A stretch of DNA of 64,000 nucleotides, from the NCBI GenBank assembly GCA_020284085.1, contig JACEVL010000004.1, positions 1,363,807 through 1,427,806 of the forward strand, given 5' to 3'. Origin of the DNA: Aporrectodea caliginosa (taxonomy: Eukaryota > Annelida > Clitellata > Crassiclitellata > Lumbricidae). Under the pieces are notes generated by a model that saw only the letters and a program-made list of their open reading frames with translations, did no database searches and was not told the DNA's origin. The position numbers and the translations under genes were made by a program. Positions 32,870 to 43,969 of the stretch are shown one piece after another (position 1 is the first letter of the stretch; each line of letters opens with the position of its first letter).

Positions 32870-35800
32870 CTACTGGTAGCGCGCGGGCCGGCGAGTCTCC
32901 CTCCTCGGACGCCCGCTGACCTCAGAGGCGTCGTCGGCAGGGGGCTCAGGCGCCTCCACGTCTTCCATCAGCTCTTCCCTGAAGCAAGACCGAAGTTTGT
33001 CCACATGGACGGTGAGTGGACGAGAATAAGGGGACTTCCTGATGCGGTAGTTCACAGGGCCGCAGCGTGCCTCCACGACGAAAGGTCCCGTGTACATCTT
33101 CTGCCATTTCGGAGAGCGACCTTGGTAACGACGAGGGGTATAGTACCAAACTTGCGCCCCAGGGGCAAATTCAGCCGGACGCACCCGCAAGTCATAAGCA
33201 CGCTTCTGGCGCTCCGCAGCCACTCCCAGATGCTCTCGTACCAGGCGGTACGCGGACTCCATGCGCTCAGCAAAGTCTTGCACATAACTCGCGTACGTGC
33301 CTGCGCCCGGATCAGCGCTCGGGGGACTGCCGTAGACCAGGTCCAACGGGGCACGTGTCTCCCGACCGAACATCAGGTAGTTCGGGCTGAATCCCGTGGT
33401 TTCGTGTGGTGACGCCCGGTAAGCGGCGAGGACATGGGGCAGAGATTCGTCCCAGTCCCGTTGATTGCTACTGACCACTTTCCCCAGCATGGCATTAAGC
33501 GTCCTATGAAAGCGCTCTATGAGCCCATTCCCGCTCGGGTGATAAGGGGATGTCCTGACCTTATCTATTCCCAGCAATCGGCAAAGTTCCCTGAACAAAT
33601 TACCCTCGAAATTAGTCCCCTGGTCGGTGAGGATTTGTAGCGGTGCGCCGTACCTTACGATAACGTTTTCAACCAAGGCCCTAGCAACCGAGGTGGCTTC
33701 TTGATTGTGCATGGGGGCTGCTTCCACGAACTTCGTGAAGTTGTCCATCATCGTAAGGATATAGACGTTCCCTCTTCGACTACGCGGGTGGGGGCCTGTG
33801 ACATCTATACTCAAACGTTCCCAGGGCGCCCCACAGGGCAAGGGCTGCAACGGTCCCTGGCGGGGGGGTAAACCACGATGGTATTGGTTGCACTGAGGGC
33901 AGCACTGGCAAAAGCGCCTCACATCCCGGGACCACCCGACCCAAAAGGCCCTACGCCTTACCTGCGCCCGGGTTCTCCGGACACCCAGGTGACCCCCGGT
34001 CATCCCTGTGTGGGCGAGCCTCATGTACTGATCCCGCATAGCCCTGGGCACCACCAACTGTTCGACCCCGTCCGGTGTCTTCCTATAGATCACCTCCTCA
34101 TACAGATACAGGCGATCCCTTTGGTGCCAGTACACCTTCACGGCTTCATTCTCTCGCAAGATATCCACTAAGGCCGGGGCCTGGGTACCTACTTCCAGCC
34201 ACGGGCGTACCACCCGAAGATCAGGATCTTCTTTCTGCGCCTTTACTAACTCCTCCTGCGGGTCAGGTTCAATATCCAATGGCTGTGCAGGCACAGCCTC
34301 GGTGACTGCAGCGACCGCACTTACATCGTCGACATCACATTGCCGACAAGGCCTACGGGAAAGGGCATCCGCATTACCATGCTTCTGACCTGGCCGATGC
34401 AACACCTGGAACTCGAACTCTGCCAATCGTTCTAACCAGCGGCTCTGCTGGCCAATGGGCTCCGGAGTTCGCTGGAGCCACTGTAACGCGGCATGGTCTG
34501 TCCTCAACGTGAACGGGCGCCCCAGCAAGTACTGACGGTACAGCTTTGTGAAATACACTATGGCGAGCAACTCCTTGCGAGTAACGCAATAGTTACGCTC
34601 CGCCGTGGATAGCAGGCGGCTTCCATATGCAATTACACGTTCCTCGCCATCAATCTTCTGGGACAATACGGCCCCTATGCCAACGTCACAGGCATCACAG
34701 TCCAGGACGTAGCCGCCCTCATCCTTAGGCAAAGCTAGGACAGGTGTGGTCGTCAGAGCGCGCTTTAGAAGTTCAAACACTTCCTGACAGGCATCATCCC
34801 ATACAAACGCTCTACCCTTTTTCGTGAGTTCGAACAGAGGAGCAGCTAATACCGAAAAATTACGAATGAACCTCCGGTAATACGAGCATAGCCCGAGGAA
34901 GGAGCGCACCTCCCGCAGTCGTCGCGGGACTGGCCACTCCACAACCTCGCGGATCTTGGACTGATCCACGGCTACCCCGTCTTGAGTCACTACATGGCCC
35001 AAGAAACAAACGGCCCTACGCATCAAGCGGCACTTACTTGGTTTCAACTTTAAATTGGCCGTTCTCAACCGCTCGAACACCTTACCCAGCCTCTGCAAAT
35101 GTTGTTCGGGCGTATTCCCGAAAATGATTACATCGTCAAGGTAGACTAGGCAAACATCGAAATTAAGCCCCGACAAGACAATGTCCATCAACCGTTGGAA
35201 AGTTGCTGGCGCATTGCAGAGACCGAAGGGCATCACCTTCCATCGATAGATGCCTCGACGCGTAACGAACGCGGTCTTATCCGCATCCCTAGGATCCATA
35301 GCCACCTGGTGGTATCCACTCCTTAAATCCAGCGTACTAAACCATCCTCCACCGGAGAGAGCATCTAAACATTCGTCAATTCTAGGGAGCGGGTATGAAT
35401 CCTTCCTCGTCCTCTCATTTAATTGCCGGTAATCTATGCAAAAACGGAGGGTCCCATCCTTTTTACGAGCCAGTACCACGTTAGCCGCCCACTCGCTAAC
35501 AGCGGGTTCAATCGTCCCAGCGGCCAACATACTATCTAGCTGTTCGTCTATGGCAGCCCTATGGGGAAGCGGTTGGCGCCGCAGAGGCTGTCTAACAGGA
35601 CCTGCATCTCCCGTATCAATCCGATGAGTGGCCACGTTTGTTCGGCCAAGATCGCCTTCCCTTACCGAGAAAACATCACTGAATTCAGTTAAAAGTTCCC
35701 GCAATTGGTCTCGGGTCTCGGGTGTCACCTCCTCGGGGAGATCGGCCATCAGCATCTCGCAAGGAGCCGCCTCACCTACCGGCTCCTCACCCTTATCACG

Positions 35801-37711
35801 GGTCTCCCGACACTCAACTTCGACCGGGTGCAACCCTCCCAACAACTGGTCCTTAACCAACCTTACAGGATCCTCGGTCAAGTTTACTACCCGGACCTGG
35901 GTCGTTCTGGCGTCATCGCCTACTACGACCCGTGCGAGATGAACCCCCGGACTGATTTCCTTGGCATCTGTCATCCAGGCCGGCGCTACCGACGACAAAT
36001 CCCCGTACAAGGTCTTTACAGGGATGTCGAATTGACTCTTAGGCAAGACTACAACCTCCTCAGCTACAATTACCCGACGGCACCACCCGGCTCCATTACC
36101 TCTTACCAGGGAAATACGTTTCCGACCAATGAACAAGGCCCCGGTCCCAAAACCTAGGCGGCATCGGTGTTCCCTCAACCAATCCATACCCAGCATGGGG
36201 TCAGCTATCTGATCGGACACCAAAAATGCACTAGAGATCTCAAACCCACTCCGAATCTTAATGGGGACCCTTATCTCACCCAAAACCCGTATATCGGACC
36301 CGTTCGCAGCCATCAAGTACCGGTTACAGGGACGAATCTCTAACCCCTGGACAGTAGAGGAAGGTATGAGGCTCACCTCCGATCCGGTGTCGACCAGGCA
36401 GAGTTGAGAGCGTCCATTGATCGTTCCCCTGACGTAGACAGCGTTGAAGGTTGCACGGTTGGGTACTCTTGGATGGGTCGTGTGATTGGCGGCCACCGGC
36501 TCCGTCGGCGTCGAATCTTGGGTTTCTGTCTCGGTTGCATCCGGGCGATGACGGGCCCGGCGTGACTGGCGGCAGTTGCGGGCGAAGTGGCCTGGTTGGC
36601 CACAGTTGAAGCAATTCATCTCCCGCCTCGGTCTTTCTTGGTCGTCGGCGTTGGCGTTTTCCGGGCGAGTCTCTCGGCCCGGTCCTCGGTTACGGTCTCC
36701 AGAGCGAACGTCTCGGTCCGGCCCAGCATTAGCCGGAGGCGTACGACCTCGCAGCTCCCTGAACTGCCGGTCAAACTTGCCTTCTAGCTCTCGTTGCCAT
36801 CGGCGTTGCTCTTCCTTCTGGTTGGTCAGGAACCGGTCCAACTGCGCCTGGATCTGGTCGCCGACATCGGTCTCACGAGTGCCACGCACCCGGTTTGACG
36901 GTCTTCCGCGGTCGTCAGGTTCCGACGGTCTCCTCCGGTCGTCCTGGCCCGTTGTGCTTCGGTAAGCCTCCAGACGAAGCGCCGTCCGGTAAGCTTCGTC
37001 CAGTGACTTGGGTTCTCTCTCGCGAATCTTGAGCGAGAGCTCCCGATCCCTCATCGCCTCCAGGAACGCGTCTTTAGCGATGATCTCCGTGGTTTCGTTG
37101 GAAGGCACTGGATAGGCGAGAACCACCAACCGACGAATTTCATGAAGGAGGTCGGAAAGGCTTTCCCCGGCACGCTGGCGGCGGTAATAGAGTTGCGCCC
37201 GGAAGGTCTCGGCTTGGCCTTCCGTCCCGTAGCGTTGACGTAGCCGCTCCACCAACTGTTCGTAGGTCGCATCGGGCTGGGCCCCGAAGTCCCAGAGCAA
37301 CTGAGTGGCGGCTTTCTCCAGTGAGCAGCGAAGGAAATCGACTCTGTCCGAAGCGGTCCACCGATTGTGCCTCGCACAAACCTCGAACTGAGACAGAAAC
37401 GATTCCAGTGAGCCTGTCCCATCGAAACGCCCGGGTTTCATCTGCATCGGCCGGTTTTTCAGCAGGCCGCCGACGCCCTCAAGCAGCCCCGGAAGAATCC
37501 TCGACTCGTCCTTCACTTCCCGGCTAACAGGTTCCGTGGATTTCCTCGGCTCCATCGGCTTCCATTCCTCGAAGCCAAAGTCGTCTGGCAGGCTGTTCCG
37601 GTCCGGCTTGATCTCCATCGGTCGCCTTCTCTCGGCGGGCGTAGAGGTTTTAGGCTGCAGGATGTCAAAGTCGACCAGCGGGTAGACGCGCGTGTCGTCC
37701 TCGTCTCCCAT
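32870..37711 (-). CDS. Gag-Pol polyprotein of the Ty3/gypsy-type element (1613 aa)
   Basis: One uninterrupted frame with ATG at 37711, about 50 nt after the LTR. Gag capsid-like region about residues 90-250; CCHC knuckle CFNCGQPGHFARNC at 367-380; aspartic protease LVDTGSEVSLIP with Asp441; reverse transcriptase with FCIDYRQLN and YLDD at 857-860; RNase H starting near DCDACDVGIGAVLS (about 1000); integrase with an H2C2 zinc site (HTGMTGGHLG about 1230 to CPQC about 1266) and D,D-35-E core (VTGPH about 1303, LTDQGTNF about 1362, IERFHR about 1398). The C-terminal part ends with a YRIRKSPY..VHVDKLR module. Gag and pol share one frame without a shift. All key catalytic residues are present. Confidence 0.97.
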   Translation of the reverse strand: MGDEDDTRVYPLVDFDILQPKTSTPAERRRPMEIKPDRNSLPDDFGFEEWKPMEPRKSTEPVSREVKDESRILPGLLEGVGGLLKNRPMQMKPGRFDGTGSLESFLSQFEVCARHNRWTASDRVDFLRCSLEKAATQLLWDFGAQPDATYEQLVERLRQRYGTEGQAETFRAQLYYRRQRAGESLSDLLHEIRRLVVLAYPVPSNETTEIIAKDAFLEAMRDRELSLKIREREPKSLDEAYRTALRLEAYRSTTGQDDRRRPSEPDDRGRPSNRVRGTRETDVGDQIQAQLDRFLTNQKEEQRRWQRELEGKFDRQFRELRGRTPPANAGPDRDVRSGDRNRGPGRETRPENANADDQERPRREMNCFNCGQPGHFARNCRQSRRARHRPDATETETQDSTPTEPVAANHTTHPRVPNRATFNAVYVRGTINGRSQLCLVDTGSEVSLIPSSTVQGLEIRPCNRYLMAANGSDIRVLGEIRVPIKIRSGFEISSAFLVSDQIADPMLGMDWLREHRCRLGFGTGALFIGRKRISLVRGNGAGWCRRVIVAEEVVVLPKSQFDIPVKTLYGDLSSVAPAWMTDAKEISPGVHLARVVVGDDARTTQVRVVNLTEDPVRLVKDQLLGGLHPVEVECRETRDKGEEPVGEAAPCEMLMADLPEEVTPETRDQLRELLTEFSDVFSVREGDLGRTNVATHRIDTGDAGPVRQPLRRQPLPHRAAIDEQLDSMLAAGTIEPAVSEWAANVVLARKKDGTLRFCIDYRQLNERTRKDSYPLPRIDECLDALSGGGWFSTLDLRSGYHQVAMDPRDADKTAFVTRRGIYRWKVMPFGLCNAPATFQRLMDIVLSGLNFDVCLVYLDDVIIFGNTPEQHLQRLGKVFERLRTANLKLKPSKCRLMRRAVCFLGHVVTQDGVAVDQSKIREVVEWPVPRRLREVRSFLGLCSYYRRFIRNFSVLAAPLFELTKKGRAFVWDDACQEVFELLKRALTTTPVLALPKDEGGYVLDCDACDVGIGAVLSQKIDGEERVIAYGSRLLSTAERNYCVTRKELLAIVYFTKLYRQYLLGRPFTLRTDHAALQWLQRTPEPIGQQSRWLERLAEFEFQVLHRPGQKHGNADALSRRPCRQCDVDDVSAVAAVTEAVPAQPLDIEPDPQEELVKAQKEDPDLRVVRPWLEVGTQAPALVDILRENEAVKVYWHQRDRLYLYEEVIYRKTPDGVEQLVVPRAMRDQYMRLAHTGMTGGHLGVRRTRAQVRRRAFWVGWSRDVRRFCQCCPQCNQYHRGLPPRQGPLQPLPCGAPWERLSIDVTGPHPRSRRGNVYILTMMDNFTKFVEAAPMHNQEATSVARALVENVIVRYGAPLQILTDQGTNFEGNLFRELCRLLGIDKVRTSPYHPSGNGLIERFHRTLNAMLGKVVSSNQRDWDESLPHVLAAYRASPHETTGFSPNYLMFGRETRAPLDLVYGSPPSADPGAGTYASYVQDFAERMESAYRLVREHLGVAAERQKRAYDLRVRPAEFAPGAQVWYYTPRRYQGRSPKWQKMYTGPFVVEARCGPVNYRIRKSPYSRPLTVHVDKLRSCFREELMEDVEAPEPPADDASEVSGRPRRETRRPARYQ

Positions 37712-37742
37712 CGGAAATCAGTGTTCTTCAATCGTCTAGCAC

Positions 37743-37760
37743 CCCACTTCTGGTGTACCA
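37743..37760 (-). promoter_or_regulatory. tRNA primer-binding site
   Basis: Immediately inside the 5' LTR (after CA and one G) the minus strand reads TGGTACACCAGAAGTGGG. It starts with TGG, complementary to a tRNA CCA end. The matching tRNA was not identified. Confidence 0.7.
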
Positions 37761-37761
37761 C

Positions 37762-38366
37762 TGTGGCGAAAACGATCGAAAACGATCGCCGTCGTCGTCA
37801 GGGGGGCTCCGGAATCTTCAGTCACCAGGATAGCTCTTCGGAGTCTTCCCTGTTCTTCGTCCGTTCGCTGGACTCGGCCTTTCCCGTCGGGCAAAGGACT
37901 TAACGGTGCCACCGACGATGCCTAACACTAGGTTAACTAGGAAGACGGCAACGACACGGATCAACACAGCAGATTGTTTTATTAATGTCGAACAGCTTAA
38001 ACACTACAACTCTGGCTTAACTCTCATTAACTGAACTTTAACTGACTTCGGAACCAACTCACACACTCGCTCTCCTTACACGCAACAGGCGTCTCTATAT
38101 ATAGGCACAGAGGACGACAAATTGTCCGTTACTAAGGCAAGAGGCTGGTTGCTAAGGCAAGCCAAAAAGGCCCGTTACTAAGGCAAGAGGCTGGTTGCTA
38201 AGGCAAGCCAAAAAGGCCCGTTACTAAGGCAAGAGGCTGGTTGCTAAGGCAAGCCAAAAAGGCCCGTTACTAAGGCAAGAGGCTGGTTGCTAAGGCAAGC
38301 CAAAAGGCCCGTTACTAAGGCTGGGTGCTAAGGCAAATGTCCATGCGCCTTTCAAATAATGCTACA
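37762..38366 (-). repeat. 5' LTR (605 bp)
   Basis: Near-identical to the left copy, with small differences by the CGCCACA end and one base less in a poly-A of the last 46-bp repeat. A TATA box at 38096-38103 and AATAAA at 37978-37983 are spaced as promoter and polyadenylation signals. The 46-bp repeats (about 38128-38320) lie upstream of the TATA box, where an enhancer would be. Confidence 0.96.
38096..38103 (-). promoter_or_regulatory. TATA box in the 5' LTR
   Basis: CCTATATATAGAG on the minus strand about 385 nt before the gag ATG, preceded by the 46-bp repeats. Confidence 0.6.
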
Positions 38367-38370
38367 TAAT

Positions 38371-38558
38371 CATTACGGAATGTAGTTGATTTTTTAGTGT
38401 CAACTTATCAATTTTATTGTACATGACGCCGAAAACTGAACAAAACTAAACATAGACAGCATATAGGCCTACAAAATAGGAAACTAATTGTCATGTCATA
38501 AATAGACAAAGCAAGCAACTAATTATAATGTTAATGTCATAATTATAATAAAAGGCCG
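38371..38558. other. 3' untranslated part of the MULE
   Basis: AT-rich DNA between the LTR insertion site and the transposase stop codon. Confidence 0.5.
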
Positions 38559-39979
38559 TTAAGTATGAGAAAGATGGGCGATTGCTTTCAAGTACGTTAA
38601 AACGTCTGTGCTTCCGTAGCCAGTCACAGCGCGATTTACCCTGTCCATCAGCTGCCGATACGATTTTCTGGGAACACTTTCAGCCCCAGATGTTGCTTGC
38701 AGATATACTCCTTTCTGTTTGGCGATGTCCTTCAGAATTCCTTCGAAGAAAGTCCACATTGAGGGGTGACTACACAAGAACAACGACTGAAGCCCGTGAT
38801 GCCACCCTTCGACCGAGTTGGTTGATCGAGCGATACCATCGGCAGCTGCACTGTACTTGTTCCATGTCTCTATTAAAAAAAGAGCAGGTCCATAGCGTTC
38901 TGCGCGGCCACGCAGACGGCGTCCTCTGATATAAGTATGTTCAAAATAGGTTATTATTTCGCTAAGTCCATCACGATGAGGAGCTGTTTCAGCGAGGATG
39001 TCAAATGCTTCAGCAACATCAGCAGGTGGTACGTGAGCTAAGGCTGGCATACATCTGACGAAGCTACGAATTTCATCATCTGTTTCGTAGGCTTCCTTCA
39101 ACCCAAGTTCCGTCACTTTGCGCACGACGCTTTGGCAAAGATGAAAGTAACAGCCAGAAATGGATGCGTTTGGGTATGCATGGGAAAAAGCTTGCATGGC
39201 CGCCATTTCGAAGTCAGTTAGTATAGTTTCTGGAGCCGCCGCTGGTACGAGAGTCTTTAACTGTTCCAGAACACGGTCATATGTCTGTCGTGTTTTGTTG
39301 CTTAATAGGCAATATACAGCTGCAGGATTACAGCCTCCAAGAAATTGGAAGTGTATACTGTATAGTTGGAAGTATAACGATGGCACGCATTTAAATGTTC
39401 CGTCAGCAAGCCATGTCTTAGACCTCGTTAGTCCATCCAATAAAGTTGTGTCTCCGAACATGAGAATACGGTCTGTACCAGGACCTGAGTCAAACAGCAA
39501 CATTGTTTGGAATTTATTTGGGATTTCAAAATCCAAATTGCTTGGCAACGGGGGGAGGGCATCAGTTCCGCCACTGGTAAGAACCTTCTCACGGTGACGT
39601 CGCAGTGCTCTTGTCAAAGTATCTCGCTTCGGCAGTGCCATCAGAACATTATCCTCTAAATTTGCAGCGACCGAACCTTGTGAAGAGCTTGGGGTTGCAA
39701 CCGTCTCCAGCATTTTCTGTTTCATTTCATTAACAGCCTTACGTGCTAATCCTGTCGCGACATTTCCACTGTGGTTGTGATCAGGCGCTCTGTTTCCGAC
39801 TATGCCGCTTGCATCTGTGAGCAATCTCGCTGTACATTGAAAACTCTTACGTTTGCTACATCTCCAATGCGTCTGACCTTTGTGATTGTCTTTTTCTCGC
39901 CAAAACTCGTAACTTTGGTACAGAAGAGTTCGCTTAGACTACCTCGTTTCGAAGCGCCGTATTGCAACAAATCAGACAT
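38559..39979 (-). pseudogene. FLYWCH-MULE transposase, one frame break
   Basis: An N-terminal start MSDLLQYG at 39979 is separated by a one-base frame break near 39930 from a FLYWCH finger (LLYQSYEFW..HKGQTHWRCS, then CTARL and HNH). An uninterrupted frame then runs to the TAA at 38559. Catalytic-domain landmarks of MULE transposases are LADGTFKCVP (first Asp), LTDFEMAAMQAF (second Asp), SGCYFHLCQSV (CxxH-like) and STNSVEGWHH (Glu). The last 420 residues are intact, so the copy is young; a sequencing error or short intron could also explain the break. Transposases of this class cut and paste DNA. Confidence 0.85.
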
Positions 39980-39999
39980 TCTATCAAACGACTAGTTCA

Positions 40000-40409
40000 C
40001 TTATGAATTTCTATTTTTCTCGTTGGATGGTTAAATACTGCATACCGTGGAATTATATAATTACTTCTTGCTACGAGCTTATGTTTATTTATTAATTGTT
40101 CCGTAGTGTCATCGTAATTGCAGTGTCTGCAAATCAACGTGGTATATATGTTAACCAGGGCCTACAGTAAGTGACACGCGTTATCAGCTGCCCTTAATTA
40201 CGATCACTCGCTAGACTTATTAGGCTATCTGATTCGATTTGTTACGTGTAATTGCCGTGTTTGCGAATCAACGGGATATGTTAACTAGGCCTACAATATG
40301 TGACACTCGTTATCATCTGCCGTTAATTACAGTCACTCACTTGACTTATTATATGATTCTATTTGTTACAAGTTTAAAGTTAATAAATAAACAAGTAAAT
40401 ATGAGAGTG
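40000..40409. repeat. MULE 5' flank with imperfect tandem duplication
   Basis: Blocks 40112-40246 and 40247-40371 share TGCAAATCAACG, GTTAACTAGGCCTACA, GTGACAC-CGTTATCA and GATTC-ATTTGTTAC. Upstream of the transposase start, so it may include the promoter. Confidence 0.7.
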
Positions 40410-40556
40410 GAGGTGAATACCCCTAGAGGTGAAAGCCCCTAGAGGTGAAAGCCCCTAGAGGTGAATAGACCGGAGGTGAAACGTCCGGAGGTGAAAGCCC
40501 CTAGAGGTGAATCGACCGGAGGTGAAACGTCCGGAGGTGAAAGCCCCTGGAACCGT

Positions 40557-40800
40557 AAACCATATTCGTCACCGCAGCTTCCATTTACGCAATTATTTTA
40601 CCAAATCCAGCTTCCATTTACGCAATTATTTCCCCAATCCAGCTTCCATCTACGCAATTATTTTACCAAATCCAGCTTCCGTTTACGCAATTATTTCCCC
40701 AATCCAGCTTCCATTTACGCAATTATTTTACCAAATCCAGCTTCCGTTTACGCATTTATTCTTGTCAATCCAGCTTCCGTTTAGGCAAAGAATTATTAAA
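40557..40800. repeat. AATCCAGCTTC array, regular 32-bp units
   Basis: Seven fairly regular units of AATCCAGCTTCCATTTACGC plus AATTATTTTACC, the most homogeneous stretch of this family in the window, directly beyond the MULE right end. Confidence 0.92.
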
Positions 40801-40939
40801 CTTCGACATCTAGATATTTATTGATTTTCCACGCTGATTCTGATGCTAGACTGTGATTGGGGGTTGGTCGCTATGAGAGGCAGCATGCGATTGGTCGGTA
40901 TGATATTTGTGATCGGTCGGTATGATATTTGCCATGGTC

Positions 40940-42045
40940 TGTCTAGAACCGCTTGTCATTTTCTTTTCACTGTATGCAACATGGCCGTTCCGATGTAAAT
41001 GTGCATCAGCAATAGAAATGGACACTTCCTTTACACCTTGGACACTTCCTTATCGACATCTAGCGAATAGGTTAAATAGAACTTACCTATTTCCCAGTAA
41101 ATAATTTTGGCTCCTTAAATGCCTAACCTGGTTCGCCATCTGCTGATTGTCGCCATAAACTATAGCAATGTCTGCCATCTATGGAAAATGAAAGATTATA
41201 CGCTGCCGATACCCTAACGTTCAACCGTTCCTGAAGTTAGAGACGTACTATAAACTATTTATTTCAATTAGTTCAATAGCTAATTTGTGGCTTTCTAAGC
41301 TGTTAGTTTTTACTTCCTTATCGGTTCCTCTTTCCTGGTAAGGTAGTTTTAAGTTCCTAGATCGTTTTTCGTTGAGTCTGTGCAGTTTCTGTAGTCTGTC
41401 GGACGTTTTGTTTTCACTGTATGTGACATGACCGGCCGTTGTCATGAAAATGTACATCGGCAATAGAAATGGAAACTACCTTTTCCCATTATCGACATCT
41501 AGTGAATCGGTTAAATTGAACCTGCCTATTTCCCTGTCAATAATTTTACTTTCTTCACGATGCCTAACGTGATTCGTCATCTGTTGATTGTCGCAATAAA
41601 CAATAGGAGGACTGTCTGTCGTCTATTGAAAATGACAAATTATAGACTGCCTATACCCACCATTACACCACCGTTTCTGACGTTACAGACGTACTGTAAA
41701 CATTTTCATTGAGATCAGTCCAATTCGCTAGATGTCGATAAGGGCACCGGAAATTTTTCCATTTCTATTGCTTTCTAGGTTATTGCTTTTTACTTCCATA
41801 TCCGTTCCTCTTTCTTGCCAGGTGGTTTAAAGTGTCTTTTATGGGTTTTCGTTTAGTTTGAGCCAAAGATTTTAACGGGGAGGAAGATGGCCTACTTAAA
41901 GAAATATTGGCTTGCGCAGTGCGAATGAGGGCGCGTGATGCATGCTGGTATAGGCGCAAGGGCTTCTGGTCTATCCAATGTGAAAGCAATGAAAGGTTCC
42001 TATCTCTACAATGTTAAAATCCATCAGTTAAAAGTCGTTTTATAC
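40940..42045. repeat. Dispersed copies of the 435-bp fold-back satellite
   Basis: Segments contain ATCGACATCTAGCGAAT..GGTTAAA, CATCTGTTGATTGTCGC, GCCTATACCC and TTCGCTAGATGTCGATAAGG, as in the array at 57-59.7 kb. The last 120 bp (GCGCAAGGGCTTCTGGTCTA) recurs inverted at 55012-55110. Confidence 0.85.
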
Positions 42046-42210
42046 GAAAATTATCGTAATATCAAATCCATTAAAATTTTTATTGGCAGTACTTTATTCC
42101 AACTTTAGATATTTCGCCAGACTTTGACATCAGATTAAGTCTCAAACTTACAGCACGCCATACAATAATAATGCCGTTTGGCGTTTATCGTGAACGCTAG
42201 TGTATTTAAT

Positions 42211-42260
<50 letters not shown>

Positions 42261-42262
42261 TA
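42211..42262. repeat. (TAAG)n microsatellite
   Basis: About twelve TAAG units. Confidence 0.95.
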
Positions 42263-42726
42263 GCCTTTATTACTCCATTAGCAAACGCTCAATGGGACAT
42301 CGAAATAGAATGCAAAAGAACACATAGAAGTAATAATCAGGGATGGGCAAATTACACAGTGAAATGTAATTGAATTACAAATTACAAATTACTTGGGAAA
42401 ATGTAATTGAATTACAAATTACAAATTACTTTAGAAATTTTTGGGAAATTACAAATTACAAATTACGTAATTTCAATTACATCAAATTACAAATTACATG
42501 CATAGTTGGGATCAAGAAATTCAGTCCGGAAACACATGCTTTATTTCCACTGTTCATTTATATTACAATACAATACAATACAATACTCGTTTATATTGGA
42601 GTGTTTGAAACTGTTTATTTAATATTCTCTAAGAAGTAGCAACTGTTCGAAGAGGTTATCCGATAATTGGCATCTGTTTGACCTTACAATCATAATTATG
42701 CTTGCAAAACTATAATGAGTTTGCAT

Positions 42727-43512
42727 TAGGGGTCTGCGGGTATACCCGTACCCGCGGGTTTACCCGTACCCGACCCGTACCCGCGGGTCGGGTACGGATC
42801 GGGTAGACATTTTACGGGTCGGGTCGGGTACGGGTAGGAGCATTACGGGTACGGGTATACCCGTTTTTACCCGTACCGAACCGAAGTTTTGGGGTTACAT
42901 GTAATTGTGAGTCTTGCACCTTCAAAGACTTACTATAGGACATCACTGGCGGTTTCCTGTCTAAGTTCCATATCCTTATATGTCTGTGTGCCTTAGTGAG
43001 CTTGGCATTCATTTATTGATGCTAAATTTGCAGTTACAAAATGACTTGCTTCCATTAACACAATCCGATCGTAGTGTTTTTACATATATATCTCATCTGA
43101 GTTTCAGTCCCGATAGCCAGTATCAGAGGTCGATGACGCCTAGCCTGGCAGTCCAGCAGCCGTGTTTTCTTTTAAACACGTTGATGCAATTAAGGTAGTT
43201 GGGGCTAGGCGTAGTTGAAACACCAAGTCTGTCACCCCTTTCCCTCTGAGATATACTTAAACTATTCAAATAGTGGTATTTTGTTGCAAACTGCCTTGTT
43301 ATGGCTGGCTGTATAAAAGTTATTAGTTATTATAATTTTTTAAAGCTTCAGGCTCTAAGAAACTATTCGAAGAGTTTTGTCGTTCTGGAGTTTAACCTTT
43401 AAGGTCATCTTCACCGGTCAATTGTGTAAACGAGCAACAGCATTGAATTGTTGAGTGCAAATTGAAAGATTCTGAAAGAAGCGTGCTGTCTCCTGCGGGT
43501 CCACCGAAACCA

Positions 43513-43599
<87 letters not shown>

Positions 43600-43602
43600 T
43601 TT

Positions 43603-43646
<44 letters not shown>

Positions 43647-43914
43647 CACTGTGATCATCACCATGATCCTCAGACTCTTATTATTAAGCAAAACTTAACA
43701 CCACTTGCTTTGTAAGACCATTGGACTGGTAGGGATTGGGATTATGAGAAGTTCTATTAATTACGTGGCGGGTACGGTACGGGTACGGGTATACCCGCGG
43801 GTACGGGTCGGGTTGGGTAGTAATTTCGAGTACGGGTCGGGTACGGGTACGGGTAACGGTCCTGTGTTACGGGTACGGGTCGGGTAGCGAAAATGCTCTA
43901 CCCGCAGACCTCTA
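42727..43914. mobile_element. hAT element (inner), GGGTACCCG words
   Basis: Ends TAGGGGTCTGCGGGTA and TACCCGCAGACCTCTA, with a perfect 8-bp duplication GTTTGCAT (42719-42726 and 43915-43922). Both subterminal regions are arrays of ACCCGTACCCGCGGGT-like words (42740-42880, 43765-43905). The core carries no recognised transposase and a long TTA repeat. Confidence 0.92.
43515..43646. repeat. (TTA)n microsatellite
   Basis: Over 40 TTA triplets with one interruption near 43600. Confidence 0.97.
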
Positions 43915-43969
43915 GTTTGCATACCAGCGCAGATGAAGAAAGTGCAGAATTAAATTGTATAAATAATAT

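Larger units (their letters stand above)
29878..38366 (-). mobile_element. Ty3/gypsy-type LTR retrotransposon with an extra 3' ORF
   Basis: 8,489 bp on the minus strand: 5' LTR (37762-38366), primer-binding site, single gag-pol ORF (32870-37711), tandem-repeat spacer, second ORF (30844-32049), purine tract and 3' LTR (29878-30484). Pol order protease, RT, RNase H, integrase is that of Ty3/gypsy. The LTRs differ by only a few bases and both ORFs are open, so insertion is recent. No chromodomain is visible and no envelope-like protein is present. Confidence 0.97.
29594..40549 (-). mobile_element. MULE DNA transposon, split by an LTR retroelement
   Basis: Inverted arms 29594-29735 and 40410-40549 are near-identical. 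Both are internally repetitive, made of TTCACCTC units (outer end CAGGGGCTTTCACCTCCGG). The element proper is 29594-29877 plus 38371-40549, about 2.47 kb, and encodes a FLYWCH-MULE transposase. A 135-bp imperfect tandem duplication lies inside the right end (about 40112-40371). I found no 8-11-bp target duplication. Confidence 0.82.

Noticed and set aside
32158..32879. Several 100-240-codon frames over the retroelement spacer, both strands
   Set aside because: They read the GTCGAC repeat array; composition is purely repetitive.
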